DNA of 64,000 nucleotides, taken from contig CP093831.1 in NCBI GenBank assembly GCA_033063855.1, positions 12,152,001 through 12,216,000 on the forward strand, written 5' to 3'. The notes below the pieces were generated by a model. The model did not search any database and had not been told where the DNA came from. It saw only the letters and a program-made list of their open reading frames with translations. The stretch comes from Smittia aterrima (taxonomy: Eukaryota > Arthropoda > Insecta > Diptera > Chironomidae). Below are positions 1-13,832 of this stretch, piece by piece. The position numbers were made by a program, and so were the translations under genes. How positions within the stretch are numbered: the first letter of the stretch is position 1; the number at the start of each line of letters is the position of its first letter.

Positions 1-3000
1 AGCTATACGGCATTAATAAGAATGACGAGGGCAACAATAAGCTATCATCAACGTCGCCGTTTATGGAAAACCAAATTTATTTTGCTACGTGCAGTCCAAG
101 AAAGAATCGGAATATGAAGAAGCGTCATTACAACGTTTCGCCAGATGGTGTCTCATCATTAGATGAATACGCATCAACTACGATCACGTATGAGACGAAT
201 ACACCGACAGGCGGCCGTAGAATGTCAATCACGATCTCAGATGGCAACAGCAGTAGTGGAAAGAGCAGCGAACCAGCTGTGATTGCAGGGTCATTGGAAA
301 ATTCAAGTTCGATTACGCAGTCAACAAACTGTTCACGCACAACGGGAACTCCAACGACGCCATCATCGGGATTATCACAAGCAACCACAGTTACATGTAA
401 GAACAAAGCGATAATCATTGTTTAAATGAATTTAATGAAGAAGAAAATTCTCGACCCTTAAGCAGGCAACACAATGGACTCGAAACAATCACAAGCTACC
501 CGACCGAAAAGCTTGTGCCAAAAGATTGGGGAAGAAGAAGTTGATGACGTTATTTCGTCTCAGGAGAACCTTCACGTCGATTTACATCGTAGACGTCACG
601 CTATTAACATCACGAATAATCCCTGCTACAGAGTAAGTTTAAAATTTCTCACTCTCAAGTTGATTGCTTTCAGTTTATCGATCTCGTATTTCCTCAACTG
701 CTAAGTGAAGATTGAAGTTCAAGAAGAAATAATATTTTCACTCGAGAACGAAACTAATTGAGTCACAGAAGTTGAAAACAATCTCAGACGATAACCTTGA
801 GTCGAGATTTTCCTCAATGAAAGTTTTTTTTTTGCACGAGACGTTCTTACTTCTTAGTATGAAACTTTTCCAATAAAAAGCTTTTTCATTTGTTTGATTC
901 TCATTACTTTTTCCGCAAACAATAACGAAAAAAAAATCATTTCTATTCAGGCATTGCACAATTCCCATTCGACACTACATTCAACTCTCGACAGAACGTG
1001 CAGCGATAGTGTCGTGTCATTAAGACACAGAAAGTCAACAAGTGATTTGACAAACGATGATTCATATCGTAAAGAGAATGGAAATTCTACACCGACAAAT
1101 GCGCCCCAAAAGCATCGTCGGAGGGGAAGCTCAAAGGGTGGCCTTGCGTACTTGGTTGAAAAACGCGACTCGAGACGTGGTTCGAGAGACAGCGTCATGT
1201 CTCACCAGACTAACTGCTCCAATGAAGACCTCGCACCTTTGACAAGCTTTCAGCAAACACAGCGAGGACGACAGCGCAGAACCTCAAATTTCTTGGAACT
1301 ACCCCGTAAGAGAGATTGCTCGTCTTTCCTTAGGACGAAGAATTACCTCCCGCAACCTTTTTGCTAATTGTAATTAATTTGTGTAATCTCGTGCGTCTTT
1401 CAGTTCCTGACCATATTCGACCACGCGTTTGTTCTCTTCCTGATCGACCTTACACACCTTACAACCCAAGAGTTAGTGAGGACCTTTATCGATTACGAAC
1501 ATTCTCGATCAGTAAAGGGACAGTCGTCAATTGTGGAGACGAGATCATTTCGAGACGGTCAAGAAGCAACACTTCCGTCAACTCAACGACAAGTCGGTAA
1601 GTTTTAGTCATTAATCGATAAACACTCATAAATATTGAATTTATCTTCCGATAATATCTTAATTATCCATTGCCATATGGTCGTTGAATGACATTCGGAT
1701 AGGCGGAGCTTTCATTCACTCAATCCCCCCGAAAAAAAAGCCAATCAATTATGGAGCGTCAGAGACTGTCGTGAATCAACAAGCCTTAATGAATTCTATC
1801 AATATTTACATTTGAGTCTTCCAATCTCCCGCGGGCGCGGAATCTGCTTAACAGGCAAAAGAAAATTAAAGTTGGGAAATATTTGAGCTTTGTTCGCGAT
1901 TTTTCTCGCCTTGCAATGGACTCATTTTCTTCGAGTCACTCTCCTCCTTCAAATGGCTTTGTGTGTTTTTCTTTTTCGCATTTAAGATGATTAATTACTT
2001 ATTGCGAGTTTGTTGGATTCGAGGTGAGGTAGGAAGAAGAAGAAGAAGAAAGCCAAGCACATGGAAATGAGGCAATAAAATTTCCCGACGTTCCGGGAAA
2101 AAAGCGGAAAATTAAAAATTATTACGTTGAGGTTCTTGCCATAAATTCTGTCACAGCAATTTGCATAATTTTTGAAGGTTAAAGCGTGGAAAACGTTTGT
2201 CTAAAAACCACATTTCATCTGTTTCCATAAAGGAATTAAAAAACAATTTCTCATTACAAAGCTAACCGCGATTGCCTCAACGGAAATCTGTGTCGCATAA
2301 ATTTGTGTTTGACTTTTATGAGCCTTTCAAGACTTTTCCTGTTGGCAAATGTTTGTCTGCGACTGTGGAGACTTTCATTAAAGTTCGTCTTTAATTTCAA
2401 AGCTCAGATAATTATTTTTTTCTGAGAAATTTGAAAGATCGTGCTATGAAAATTTTCTTCAGGTCGAAGAAGACAATGAAATCGATTCTGCTCTTTGTGC
2501 CGGAAATTCAATACATGACGGGAATATTTTTATTTCTAAGCAGATTTCATGCACAAAACAAAATATTTTCGAACAACAAAAAACATTTTTCAATGCGCTT
2601 CGCCTTTTTGGGAGATACTCGAAGGTTCGCATAAATCGACATGAAAGCCCTCGAGAAAAGTAAGCGAAGTTGACGGAACATGTTTGTTGTTGATGGTAAT
2701 GGAGCTCGAATATCCGACGCCTTTCCTGAACCAACAACAAAATTTTGAAGTTACAGGTGTTTCACTTAAGAGAAGAAGCAAAGGCTTTGAAGCGAAAACA
2801 ATTTCTCTCAAATTTCATTTGTCTTAAAGCTTTTTCTGCTCACGACAGTAATTCATGTATGATGCCAAAGCCACAAATATTCTCATTGAAATTCGATCTT
2901 AAGATTTCCTCGTAAATTCCTGAGTCTGTTCGTAAATTACCTCGTCAGATGAACGAGAAGTGATGTGCGTGCCAAATCGGCACGCCCGATTAAAGTATCA

Positions 3001-6000
3001 TGTTTAATGACACTTAAGCAGCTGCTATCACAACGAAGACGTAGGTCGTCGTATCAACCAAATAACGACCTTGCCAAGCATTTCAACAAAATCAGAATCT
3101 TTCCCGTCATCTTAGGGATTGTTCGTTTTAGTTCGTTGGAATGTTACTTCGTAATTTGCGAAGAGTTCCACTTTACCTTCGAGGAAAATATTTTCTTGCA
3201 AAGAAGAATTTTCTTTTGGCGAACTCATACAGAAAAGGAGAATTAAACATTTTTTTCTGTTTGAGTGATGGTGCGTAAAAAATAAATAAAAAAACGAAAG
3301 AAAGAGAATCAATGACAGATGAGATGCTGCGTCACGATTTCTCTTCTACCATGAACTCCCCGGAAGTTTTATTTCAATTTATATTCAATTCTAACCTGAA
3401 CACTGAAGGGCTCAACGCAATAAATCACCTGACAGACTTGCGATTCTTTTATTATTCAATTTGTGTCGATTTCTTCATGCTGTCGATGACAAACGCTGAA
3501 TACAAATTATTCCTTTCGATAATCTTGAACTCCTTTCGAGTTATGTGAATAAATTAAAGATTTCTGCCTCAACTCGTAAATCCATTTTTGAGTGGAAGCA
3601 ATGAAATCATAATTGGGGGAAACACATTCGTAAATCACATTCAAACTTCGTAGACTTTCATTGCTCGTAAATCTTTTTCGTATCTCACATAAAATTGAAG
3701 TTCGCACCCACGGATATTTAACATTTGTGTTTGATGAATTTTCCTTCCTGCGCATTTTGATTTGATTACTTTAAGCTACGAAGGCTTGCCATAAACTTGA
3801 GAAGGGAGTTTCTGTTTTCAAAAGATCAACGAGAATTTTGAGAGCTTCTCGTCCTTGAAAATTAATGAAAATCTGGTAGAAAACTTAGAGGCGAGGAGAG
3901 TTGTTTAGAAACAGGAGATCTCCTGGACAACGCTTGATATTGAGCAGCCTGCTTAAAGCTTTTATTGGTCGCGACGGAATTTAACATAATTTCTGGAACT
4001 TTTTACTTTCCCAGCTTGTGAGGGCGATTAGACTAAAGCCACAGCTTAAAGAATCTACGGCTCACTGAATTATTCCGAGAATCTCTTTTGCGATTCATTG
4101 AAAATTCACGTCACTGTCAATTGTCTGGCAAAGTTTTCAAAGAAAAGCGTCAAACCAACAACATTGAAGCGTTCAGGTAAACAAGGCCACGAACAATTTC
4201 TCTTTCTACCTTTCCTTGGCATCTTAAACACATTTATCGACCGAGAATTCACTCTTGTAGAGGCGAGGGTAATCTTATCACTTCTGAGGCGTACGGAAGG
4301 TCCTCGCATATGGGTCATTAGTCGATACTTAAAAAGGCCTCGTTCTTCTTCCAAGGGAAGTTTGTGCAACTGTTTGAAAATTTACAATTCCTAGTCTCAT
4401 TAAAAAGATTCGCAGTGATTTAATTAAAATTAAAATTTATGATAAACATGCTCGGTCCATGAATGAAAAGGCCCATTTTACGATTCGCTATCCTATAAAC
4501 ATGATTATGCAAAATAGGGAGAAAAAAAAACACAAGAATCAAACTTATGCGGATGAGCAAGTAAGTGAAAAATTTGAAGCGATAGAGAGAACGAGAGAGA
4601 GAGCGAGGCATTGAAAAGGCGTATGACTACAGAAAATTGGTTTAGCTTCATTGAAAATGAATTTATATGGAGCTTCGCTATCTCCGCAAACCCGAGCTTT
4701 TACATTTAAACACGGTTTTAATAAAGTTCACCACGTCTAAGCTCTGATCGTTGATCCACAGCGTTCTCGCTGATTGAATTTTCATAAATATTCAAGCGAG
4801 CAAACGACGAGGAAGAACGAGATGAAACATTTTTGATAATGATGCACACATTCAATTTCCGGCATGGAGCAATGTGTCAATGTCTGATTCGACGAGGAAC
4901 TAATTGGATTCCTCAAGAGTAAGGAAAATAAATAAACTTGCTTCCTGAGGATGTTTGGCGGCGTATCTTCAATCTTTCCGACTCGTAAATCATTCGTTAC
5001 GTTGATTTAATCGGAACACGAGAGTCGGTCAGCCGTCGAAAAGAAATTTCATCGCTTTTGTTCTTGCACGCAAAAAATTATGTTAATTTGTGGGTCGATC
5101 CGGACCAAATAGTCGAGGGAAGGCGAAGGCGTTGATCCAAAGTAGAAAACATCTGCGAGGGCCTTGCACGCTTCGTCTAAAAATAAAATTCCAACGATAA
5201 ACAAAGACAAATTGCCTAGAAAATATTCAACAACTTTGCTCCGCTCCACGACCCATTATTTAAACTTTTGCTTATGTTACTTCGAAGCTTTGGCGCGTTA
5301 CGTGCTCTCAAAGTTCCTGATGACATTTTCTCGCTTTTCAATGTTTATCCTTACGAAGGAATAGAGAACGAAGTGCTAAGTCGTTTCTCGCGGGTCATGA
5401 AACCATTATTGAAATAAATGAAATTGTACCTCCGATTCCAAAAGTTAATTCACATCAGTTGTAAACAAAGCTTTGCGCTGCTTCCTGGAATTGCTTTGTG
5501 TATTTCCATTTATTGCTTTCACGGTTGGAGATTTTTTTCCGTGTCAGCCTGACACTGTCAGGTGTAAACTGAAGCTCGTTAGAAAGCTTCTGTTTTTCTA
5601 GAGACGCTATAACGTTCACAGATAATTAAAATTCACGTCAGGCTTTTGAAATAGAACAGAAAATCCCTGCCACTTGCAGAAATTGATCAACTTAAAAGCC
5701 AAAACAACCTGAAACTTTAATTAATCTTTTAATTATTCGCCCGAAGCAATGAGCGAAAGGGAAAACTTTTCAAATTTGTTTCGACATCAAAAGACTTCAA
5801 AAAGAAAGAACATATTTCTAAGAAGTTGGGAGAATTTATTTATTGTTAAACCTTCAAATGAGTCTCAAGCGAGATGAAAATCAATAAAAGGAAATGACAT
5901 TGCTGACAAGAACTTGGTAGCCAAAGAGAAGAAAAATGTCAATTAAAAGAAGGAAACAGATGGAAAAGGTTTGAATTCAATTGGGAAATTTGGAAATGCG

Positions 6001-9000
6001 ATGGGAAATTGTTTAATAAATGAGAAACCCGAAACGAGCAATTGCGCGATTGAGTTTCCCCTTTTTCGTGATTGATTACCTGCCAAAATCAAATGAGTTT
6101 GAGCTTTCACATTATGAAAATTCACATGATGCTGCACGTCTTCGAGTTTCTCGCTTTTGCTAAATAAAGCAAACATCTGCTTAAGCTCAATGATTGTACT
6201 CTCAAACGTGAGTAAAACGGCTCGTTCGCATGGGGCAACTGCTTGAAACACTCGACATCCTTGCGCCTTTTAGCTTCTAAATATAGACTTTAATAGACCT
6301 AGAGCTCAACTGCAAATAGATTCAATCCCTACAAACTCCATGTGATCCATACGAGCTCCTTGACATTGATAGGATAAAAATAAGCAAAGCGAACCTTTAC
6401 GTTTAACAAGATTACATTGTGCAAGAGGCTTCACATAGAGCGAACAAAATTCGTGCATTGCGTGGATGAGAAAATCTCTTGTGAATAAATATTTTATGAT
6501 TACGATAAAAGTTAATTACGAGATGTCTTCTGTATCTTCTTTTAAGCTCACTAATGAACGACAAATTTACTTCACCGATCGTAAGACAGTCAGAAGTGAC
6601 CAAGTGACTTGAAGGATCTGAAAGGAAAGAATATGAATTATCAAGAAGGACAATAATGTTATTCACGAAACCTTTTGAAAAGTTTCCATTCCAACTTCAT
6701 TGAAAATTCCATTAAATCCCTTTATATTTTGCGACATTGCCAGGATCATTTGAAAGCCTTTCTGATTCTGAGAATCCATTTTTAGCCATTCCATTTGATA
6801 AAGAACAATTGAGAGTCTCTCAATCCTTTTAACTGCTCGATTTCCCATCCACGAGTAGATTAAAAGTTGAGCAAGCATGACTAGCACTGCCATGTAGACA
6901 ATGACTGAATCGAATGGATTTGCTGCGATTGTGTAAAGACTCATGCAAAGAACCAAAGCCACAACTGCGAATTCCACTAGAAAATTGAGCTTCAAAAGTT
7001 CCTGAACTTCATTTCGCCATTCCATTGCTTTGCAGCTTGTTTCAACAATTACTTTCAAGGCTTTTGAAACATCAAGGTCTTTAGGAACCAATTTTAAGTT
7101 CGTGTCGAGTTCCTCGATCTCAGCAATCAACACATCGAAATGCCAACATGACTGATTCATGAGAAGCAGCGTAAGCTGATAATAAGACCACAAAATTCCA
7201 GATGAAAATGTGCCAAGCGTTAAATGGAAAATGTAGTTAATTAACCACTTCATTAATAAATTGTCGAGTGGCAAAAAGACGATGTAGAATCCATAAGGTA
7301 AATTAGTTCTTTGAAATATTGCACCGAAAATCATGAGAGTGAAGAAAGTCGTGATCAGACAAATTGTATAAATAGTGAAAGCTACGTATTCTTGCTTGCA
7401 GTAGCCGAGAGTTAAATTCCATTGTCTCTTCGAGTTTCTCAATGCTTCTCGATCTTTAATGATTCTGCTAGTGAGATTCTCCATTTTATTTGTCCAAATT
7501 AACATGAAGAGCAAGCAAATTCCTCCGCGTGCCTCGGAAACTGTAAATTGAATCATGAAATATTGAAACCAGTCACATAATCACTTACAGAAAAGTGCGA
7601 CGATTTCTGTTCTTTGAGATAAATCGAACGAAGAATCCTTTAATCTTTCCATGATGAAAGTCAAAATGACGACGAGCGCCATTACATGAACAATCAAACA
7701 AGCAGCGAAACTGAGTGACGAACTTTCTTTTTTAAAAAGCTTTAAAGATCTAAAAAAATATTTCTCACCGCTTTGTCATTTTCCGCTTTTCCTCTATCAA
7801 GTCGAATGGCCTTGCAACATGAATTAAAAGTTTCAAAATCCTTGAAATTCGATTAAAGAAAATTTGTGGATCCATCTTAAGGAATCAGAGCTCAAGTTAG
7901 CACTGTGATGGATTGGCTTTTTAAACGACAATGCCGCTACTACTAATTAAAAAAAATGAACATAATAAACAGCTTTGTATAAGTTGAAAAGTCGTTTAAA
8001 AGTTTTTTAGGGCTTTTATCCGAAACAGAAAATTTGGCTTTGAACAGTTTCCATCACCAGGCTCTGATCCCGACCAAATCCATCATCCAGACAAAAGAGA
8101 AAGCCCTTTAGAAATAGAGAAGTTAAAAGATTGATATTCACTCTCTGTGAGAACAAGAAATGTTTCATTTCCAGCTGAGTTAAAACTTTCAGCAGGGCTT
8201 TTCCATTTCAATCTTATTTGTATTACTCCAGAGGTGGCTTATCAAATTACGTTGATCGATGTATCTCATCAATACAAGTCTTGTCAAGTCAATTCATGTA
8301 GGTTCTGAAGATTTGAAAGAGAATTCATTTGATTTAATATCGGAAAATGATTTTCCAAAATTCTTTTTGACATTCACTCAACTCTTACTTAATAAGTTTT
8401 CAAACCTAAATGATAAATCATCTTTTTCTTTCTTCGGAGAAAAGCCCTAAATATTTATTTTTAAAATCCTTTTAAATTTCATTAAAAATTGATTGGTTTT
8501 CGATCTAAATTCGTGGAAATTTTCCATTCCTGGCGTGAAAAATTGATTCGGCAAAATGTGAAATCCCTGCGTAATTCCAATTAAAGCTCATTCAACCGAT
8601 GACGTTCTGAAATCATGATCTGAATAAATTTCATCGCAATAAAACTTCCAATTATTTCTGCATCCAGACGATTCTGTTAATTTCGTTTAATTGTAAACAT
8701 CATTAAAAGGTGATCGCGAATGTTTAAAGAGTGATTTGCTCATAAAATGCGGAATTTTACGTGTCGCGAGACTGCCGTGGGATGATTTGCTTTTGCGAGA
8801 ACACATTTTACGTGTTTATAATTCAAATAAAAAATATCTTCGGGATGATTGTGCAATTAATCTCAACACTGAACTTTGATGATGGAACGGGGTTGATTAA
8901 TGAAAATCACACCGCGGCGAGGAAAGTCGATGACTGATGGAGAACGATAATTAAGGCGAAAGGCAACAGGAAAGACGAGTAATCACTGAAAAGGTCTAAT

Positions 9001-11181
9001 TACATTTCTGCTCCGCTCAGACTGTCAGATTTTTTACTGCAAGGGTTGAATCAATTATTATCCAAGAATCCATGTACTGGCCAAGTAATTTCAAGACTCT
9101 CCTGCGTGGTATCAGCCAAAAAGATTTATCTTTCATGGAAAATGTAATCTGAGGAAAGAGAAATAAAATTCGAAAAAAGGTTCAACCTTCGTTGCAGTGA
9201 TCCGCTCGACTGAATAAATGAAAATTCACATATTTCCGATTAAATTTAAAAAAATTCGCTTGTTCATCATTAATAAATCAACAGCCAATCCTTTGATGAG
9301 GGTTCATCTTTTAATGAGTTGATTGAATAATGAACGAATGGCTGCCGATATTTTGCTTGTTGTTTCCATTAAATTACGAATTGTAAGCTTTGATGTCAAC
9401 AAACGCTTTGAGCCTTATGTAAAGTTAGTTTCCACATCCTTTTATGTCTAGTGCTTCATGTCGATTGCATTGATTGGATGGTTGATCGATTTTCGGATCC
9501 TTTATAATCGAAAAACCTTTGTAACTTTGTAGACTAATCCCATGGAATATTCATCAAAATAATTACATGCACACCTAGCAGCCTTGTCAAAGTCTCTTCT
9601 TCTTTTCCCATCTCGTCATTACACTAAGTAAACGATTCGTGATCCATTTAGGATCGTAGAGAAAGGTAATGATGTGAGAACATGACGAACCTTTTCCATC
9701 AGCATTTTTCAAACTCCATAAAGCTTTGCATTTTAATAAACTATCAAAGACACAAAGTGAGGAAAACTGAAAGCTTCTCGACGAAGGTTGAAAAAAGGTA
9801 AACTCTAAAGCTTCCGCTAGAGATTTATCTTGCAAGGAGCGAATGGAAAAAATGAGGAGAAGGAGTAAAATCATAAACTTTCAAAGCTCCTCTGTCTCGA
9901 TTTGTCAAAACAAACTTTTAAATAATGTTTCATAATCAGTCTCGTACATGAATAAAGATTCTGAAGCTTTCTTCAGATACACACTGAACGATGGACGACT
10001 AAAGCAAACCCTTTTCAAGTCTTGATGTTTTTCAATTTCGTTCGCCATTAATCACAACGGGGAATCCTAATCGACGAAATTCGTTTCACAAATATTTTTT
10101 ATAACTTTTAGATTAAGCGAACGTTCACCCTTCGATGGTTCTTGCTGCGGAGGATACACAGGTGGCGAAGATACAAAGTCTTGTAGTAGTGACAGTGAAC
10201 CAACGCCCCCGACTCGTCATCGCGTTGTGATGCTTGGTGATTCAGCAACTGGCAAAACAGGTTTGTTCCATTATTGAAATTGATTTATCGTCAAGATTCG
10301 TTCAAGTCTGTTATAAGATAAAGCTCTCGCTTTAAGAGTTCGTGATCTGATTTGAAAACTACTATGAGATTAAATGTGCATTTTCAGCGATGGTAAACCA
10401 ATTCATGACCTCTGAGTACATGCACACCTACGATGCATCACTCGATGATGAGTTTGGCGAGAAGACTGTAAGCATTTTATTGGATGGCGAGGAGTCAGAA
10501 ATGATTTTCATCGATCACCCGTCGAGTGAAATGAGCGTAAGTTGAGTTGAACGAGGATTGAATTTCAAAAACCAAAAACATTTACTCAACAGGTGGAAAA
10601 TTCCTTGTCTACTTACGAACCGCATGCTTGTATCATCGTTTATTCCATCGTCCAGAAAAGTAGCTTCCGCTGTGCAGAAGAAATACTGAACTACTTGTGG
10701 CGTGAGAACGTAACGAAAGATAAGGCTGTCATCCTCGTCGGCAATAAAGCTGATTTGGCACGTTCGCGTGCGATAACCACGTCAGGTAAGAGAGCGGGAG
10801 TTCCCGATTAAGCTATTAAGCAAAGCCTCGTCATGACTTCATTCAATTAAACTTCTCAGAGGGAAAGCAATTAGCAGCAAGTCGAGACGTTAAATTCATC
10901 GAGTGCTCAAGTGGAATTCAACACAACGTTGATGAGTTGCTTGTTGGCATCTTAAAGCAGGTAAGCTTTAAGAATCAATTGCGAACTTCGTATTGATAAA
11001 TTCCCCTTCCCTCAAGATTCGATTGAAACAAAGTCGAGAGAAGAAGCAATCGTCCTCGAAGATGAAGAATTCCAAAACGCACTCGTCTCTTCACATAGCA
11101 AAGGAAATTCTACAGAAAATCTGCTTTAGTCAACTCGACATAACAAAGTCGAAAAGCTGCGAAAATCTTCACGTTCTCTAA
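1..11181 (+). CDS. RGK-family (Rad/Gem/Kir-like) small GTPase, 5' end outside window
   Basis: Member of the Ras-related RGK group, which regulates voltage-gated calcium channels and the cytoskeleton at the plasma membrane (family knowledge). Exons by phase-matched splicing: <3-396, 466-632, 951-1305, 1404-1596, 10112-10260, 10388-10536, 10593-10785, 10860-10960, 11017-11181, giving at least 621 aa. The first ~370 residues are a Ser/Thr/Arg-rich extension. The G domain starts in exon 5 with G1 GDSATGKT, then G4 NKAD and G5-like ECSSG. The usual G3 DxxG is replaced by IDHPSSE, and the protein ends SKSCENLHVL, matching the RGK C-terminal CxxLxVL motif; there is no CAAX prenylation box. The frame is open from base 3, so the start codon lies upstream of the window. 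Intron 4 (1597-10111) is 8.5 kb and contains an odorant receptor gene on the other strand. A poly(A) signal AATAAA lies at 11457. Could be any of the insect Rgk1-3 paralogues. Confidence 0.9.
1597..10111 (+). other. 8.5 kb intron of the RGK gene
   Basis: Bounded by the donor GTAAGT at 1597 and a T-rich acceptor TTTTAG ending at 10111; phase 2 on both sides joins to an Arg codon. It is far longer than the other introns of this gene (about 55-320 nt). It contains the minus-strand odorant receptor at 6567-7875 and a short GAA microsatellite near 2034-2050. I saw no other convincing coding exon in 1600-6560 or 7880-10110. It probably carries regulatory DNA for either gene, which is inference. Confidence 0.8.
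6567..7875 (-). CDS. Odorant receptor (7tm_6 family), nested in RGK intron
   Basis: Insect odorant receptors are seven-pass membrane proteins that form ligand-gated cation channels with Orco in sensory neurons. Exons (minus strand): 7875-7769, 7710-7589, 7540-6672, 6617-6567; introns are 58, 48 and 54 nt; 382 aa, normal for the family. The N-terminus (MDPQIFFNRISRILKLLI) and the very short last exon are typical: the end reads METFQK then ILQVTWSLLTVLRSVK, the family's conserved final helix. Several hydrophobic segments lie between, for example around residues 45-60, 80-100, 135-155 and 265-310. Intron 1 has a competing acceptor only 19 nt after the donor; the 58 nt choice (acceptor CACTCAG) keeps the same frame and is a plausible intron size. 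No frame break is seen, so the gene looks intact. Ligand unknown. Confidence 0.88.
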
Positions 11182-13291
11182 AATGGATTGTGTCGTGGAA
11201 AAGTCAATTAAGGAAAATTGAAATTGATGAATCTTTTGTTTCGATGCTAAGACAATGAATTTTCTTCTCTGTCGGCCTAAAGCTTTGTAGATCTCTAAAG
11301 AAAAATCGAAAAATGTTCTTTTCTCTCTCGGAAAATTTAATTTCGAACAGTAAAAATTTATTTGTTAAGACATTGTGAAAACATTGAAGTAGCGAAACGG
11401 CCTAAACATAAATCACAGACTTCGCTTCGATGCGTAGATGGAGATAGTAAATATCAAATAAACAATTTTATCAACTCGACCTAGAAATAGAGAAAGCTGT
11501 CTCACTAAAAGCTTCTCGTTCCTCCGTTAAACGAGACGAAGATTTAAGTCAAACATAAATTTTTGAAAACTTTTATGACTACATATCGCTATATCATCAT
11601 CCTCTCAATTAGCTCGAGGACATGAAGATAATCAATGAAAAGATTTATCGGAATAAGAAAATATTTTACTTGATTGTGAATGTGTGTGTGACTATTAGGA
11701 TAGATGAAGTGTATCAAAGGTCGTATCGTACATAAATCAACGCAAATACTTTTTTGTTAACCGAAATATTTCGTAGTGAGATGGCAGGCTAACCCAAAGC
11801 TGAAGATAGATTGCGCCGGTAGAGTGTGTCAGGAATAGTTTTGAAAGTATTTTATTAATGTCGACCGACAGACAAATCACCACAAAAACTATTTTTCCTA
11901 GACAAAGCGGATGAGCAACATGAGGTTGGATGATGTTCATGTCGTTGCTTAGCAGTTTGTGATGATGTCCGAGTTGTTAATGAAATTATTGTCTGTCGGG
12001 ATCTAGGAATTGACATGTGTCCTACAGTTGATCTCGTTATTTCAATGTAATACCAGGCCAATCTCTCGCTGTAACGGCAAAATCAATTTCGTTGTTCTGG
12101 CGTGAAAAAAAAGTTGAATTTGTTTGAAATTCCACGAAAAAAGCTTTTCATCTTTTTCATGTTAGAAACTTATAAAAGCTTAACGCTACGACAACTGACA
12201 ATCAAATTCTGAAAGCATTTTTTAACGTGTGTGTGTGTGGGATGTCAAGGGGATCTCTTCTCCTAAAGGTCAGAGAATGTTTCTCGTCGACTAATTACAA
12301 ACGCAAAAACCTCATTCATCATTTTAATGAGTCCACAACCCGAAAAATATTTTTTAACCGTAATCAAATAAAAGCTCAGAAGCAAAAAAGTTTCATTTCG
12401 CTGATTAAACAACCACGCAAACTTCCCTTCAACTTTAGCTAATCATGCATGATTAAATATCTGAGAAAATGAAAATGAGAAAAGCATCCGGAAAATGGAA
12501 GCTCGCGAAGCTCGGCAAAGTCCCAAATGTCAAATATTGACTGACACAAATCAGGTTTGTTGAGAAGTGCATGACGACATGGAAGAAAATTGTTTACTTT
12601 TCTCTCCTCAAAAGATTTAAAAGATTTCTTTCTGACGAAAGCTTTAAGAAACGAAAAGCTTTGTATCTAAGCCTCGAATTCAAATTGAAATTATGAAATA
12701 AATTCGACGAGCATCGAGTGAAATGTTTTCCCCCAGTACACGAAGATTTCATCGACAACTTTCCAATGCGTCAAGCGGAAAATCAGGTCAAGGGCTCTTG
12801 ATTAAAGCTCAACAATTTCCGGCCTAAACGAGCGTGATTACTCATTAGTGTTACCTTCGATAATTCGCGACTCGAGATGGTCAATTATTCACAAAATTTT
12901 ATCAAAACAAAAAACGTATCGAAGTCTGAATCTTTTAAATGAGAAAGTGTTACAACTTTTTTTTCGTAACATTCTTCGACATTGAACTCTAATCTAAGAT
13001 GGAAAGATTCTGTTATATCTCGAAGATGAAAAAACTAATAAAGTCTGATAACAAAGTAAGAAAGTACTTGTCGTTTGAATTGTGTGGTGGCTCGATGGCG
13101 CTAAAGGTCACTTCAGCAGCACGGGAAGCGTGTCACTCGCTTTTATCAGTTTGACGTTATCATTTAGCGATTAGATATCTCTAAACGCAATAAGCAATAA
13201 AAGTTATGACATAGACTACCTCGCTTTGTTCGAATGTGAATAATTGCGTTTCAATTTTAAAAACTTTATTCGTTAGATTAGCATGGAGTCT
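11182..13291. other. Intergenic region downstream of RGK gene
   Basis: About 2.1 kb. The first 280 bases are probably the RGK 3' UTR, ending after AATAAA at 11457-11462. The AATAAA for the minus-strand peritrophin gene lies at 13265-13270. Short open frames are present but have no recognisable domain, splice partner or coding character. I see no RNA gene. Confidence 0.6.
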
Positions 13292-13832
13292 TTACAGGTG
13301 AGCTTTGCTGGCAAGTCTCATGACTTTCTCGAATGGAGAAACTCCACCTTCTGTGCAATCTAAGTGACTTCCAATAACGCATCTGTTTGTTTCTGGATTG
13401 AAGATGTATCCGTAATCGCAGCGGAAACGAACGATGTTGTGGTTCATGCAAACGAAGAATTCCCAGCATTGCTCTTCATCGGGATGTGGAGAAACTCTCA
13501 AGAAATCATCATCACATTCATCATCGGGGATAGTTGGGGCAATGAATTGACAAGTCTCGTTATCACCTCTACGACAAGAGATTCTATCTTCGTCGAAAAT
13601 CTCTCCATGATCACAAGAGAAATCAACGCGACCTCCAATCATGCAAACGAAGAAATCTTGGCAACTATGTTCACGACGGGAAACACGGAAGAACTCTTCC
13701 GTGCAATCGATTTCCTGCCCGAGAGCGGGTGCAAACGCAAATGCGATCAAAGCTGCTGCAATAACTGTGAAGAAAATTTTTATTTCAACACTTGAACCTT
13801 TTTGCTCGCTTCATTAACTCACAGTATTTCAT
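13292..13832 (-). CDS. Secreted peritrophin-like protein with two chitin-binding (CBM14) domains
   Basis: Probably a chitin-binding protein of peritrophic matrix or cuticle. Two exons: 13832-13823 (only MKY plus one base) and 13764-13292; 58 nt intron; 160 aa. The joined N-terminus MKYFIAAALIAFAFAPALG is a signal peptide. Two CBM14 domains follow, each with the expected six cysteines: domain 1 with C-x13-C-x5-C-x9-C-x12-C-x7-C spacing at about residues 24-75, domain 2 at about 86-140. The fourth-cysteine region carries the usual aromatic FVCM. The C-terminal tail is short and slightly basic. AATAAA (minus strand) lies about 22 bases past the stop. It is a paralogue of the single-domain gene at 18173-18513: the tiny first exon, intron phase and domain 1 are nearly the same. 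Confidence 0.9.

Noticed and set aside
13364..13795. 143-codon plus-strand frame over the peritrophin gene
   Set aside because: Antisense to a six-cysteine chitin-binding protein whose frame is clearly real.
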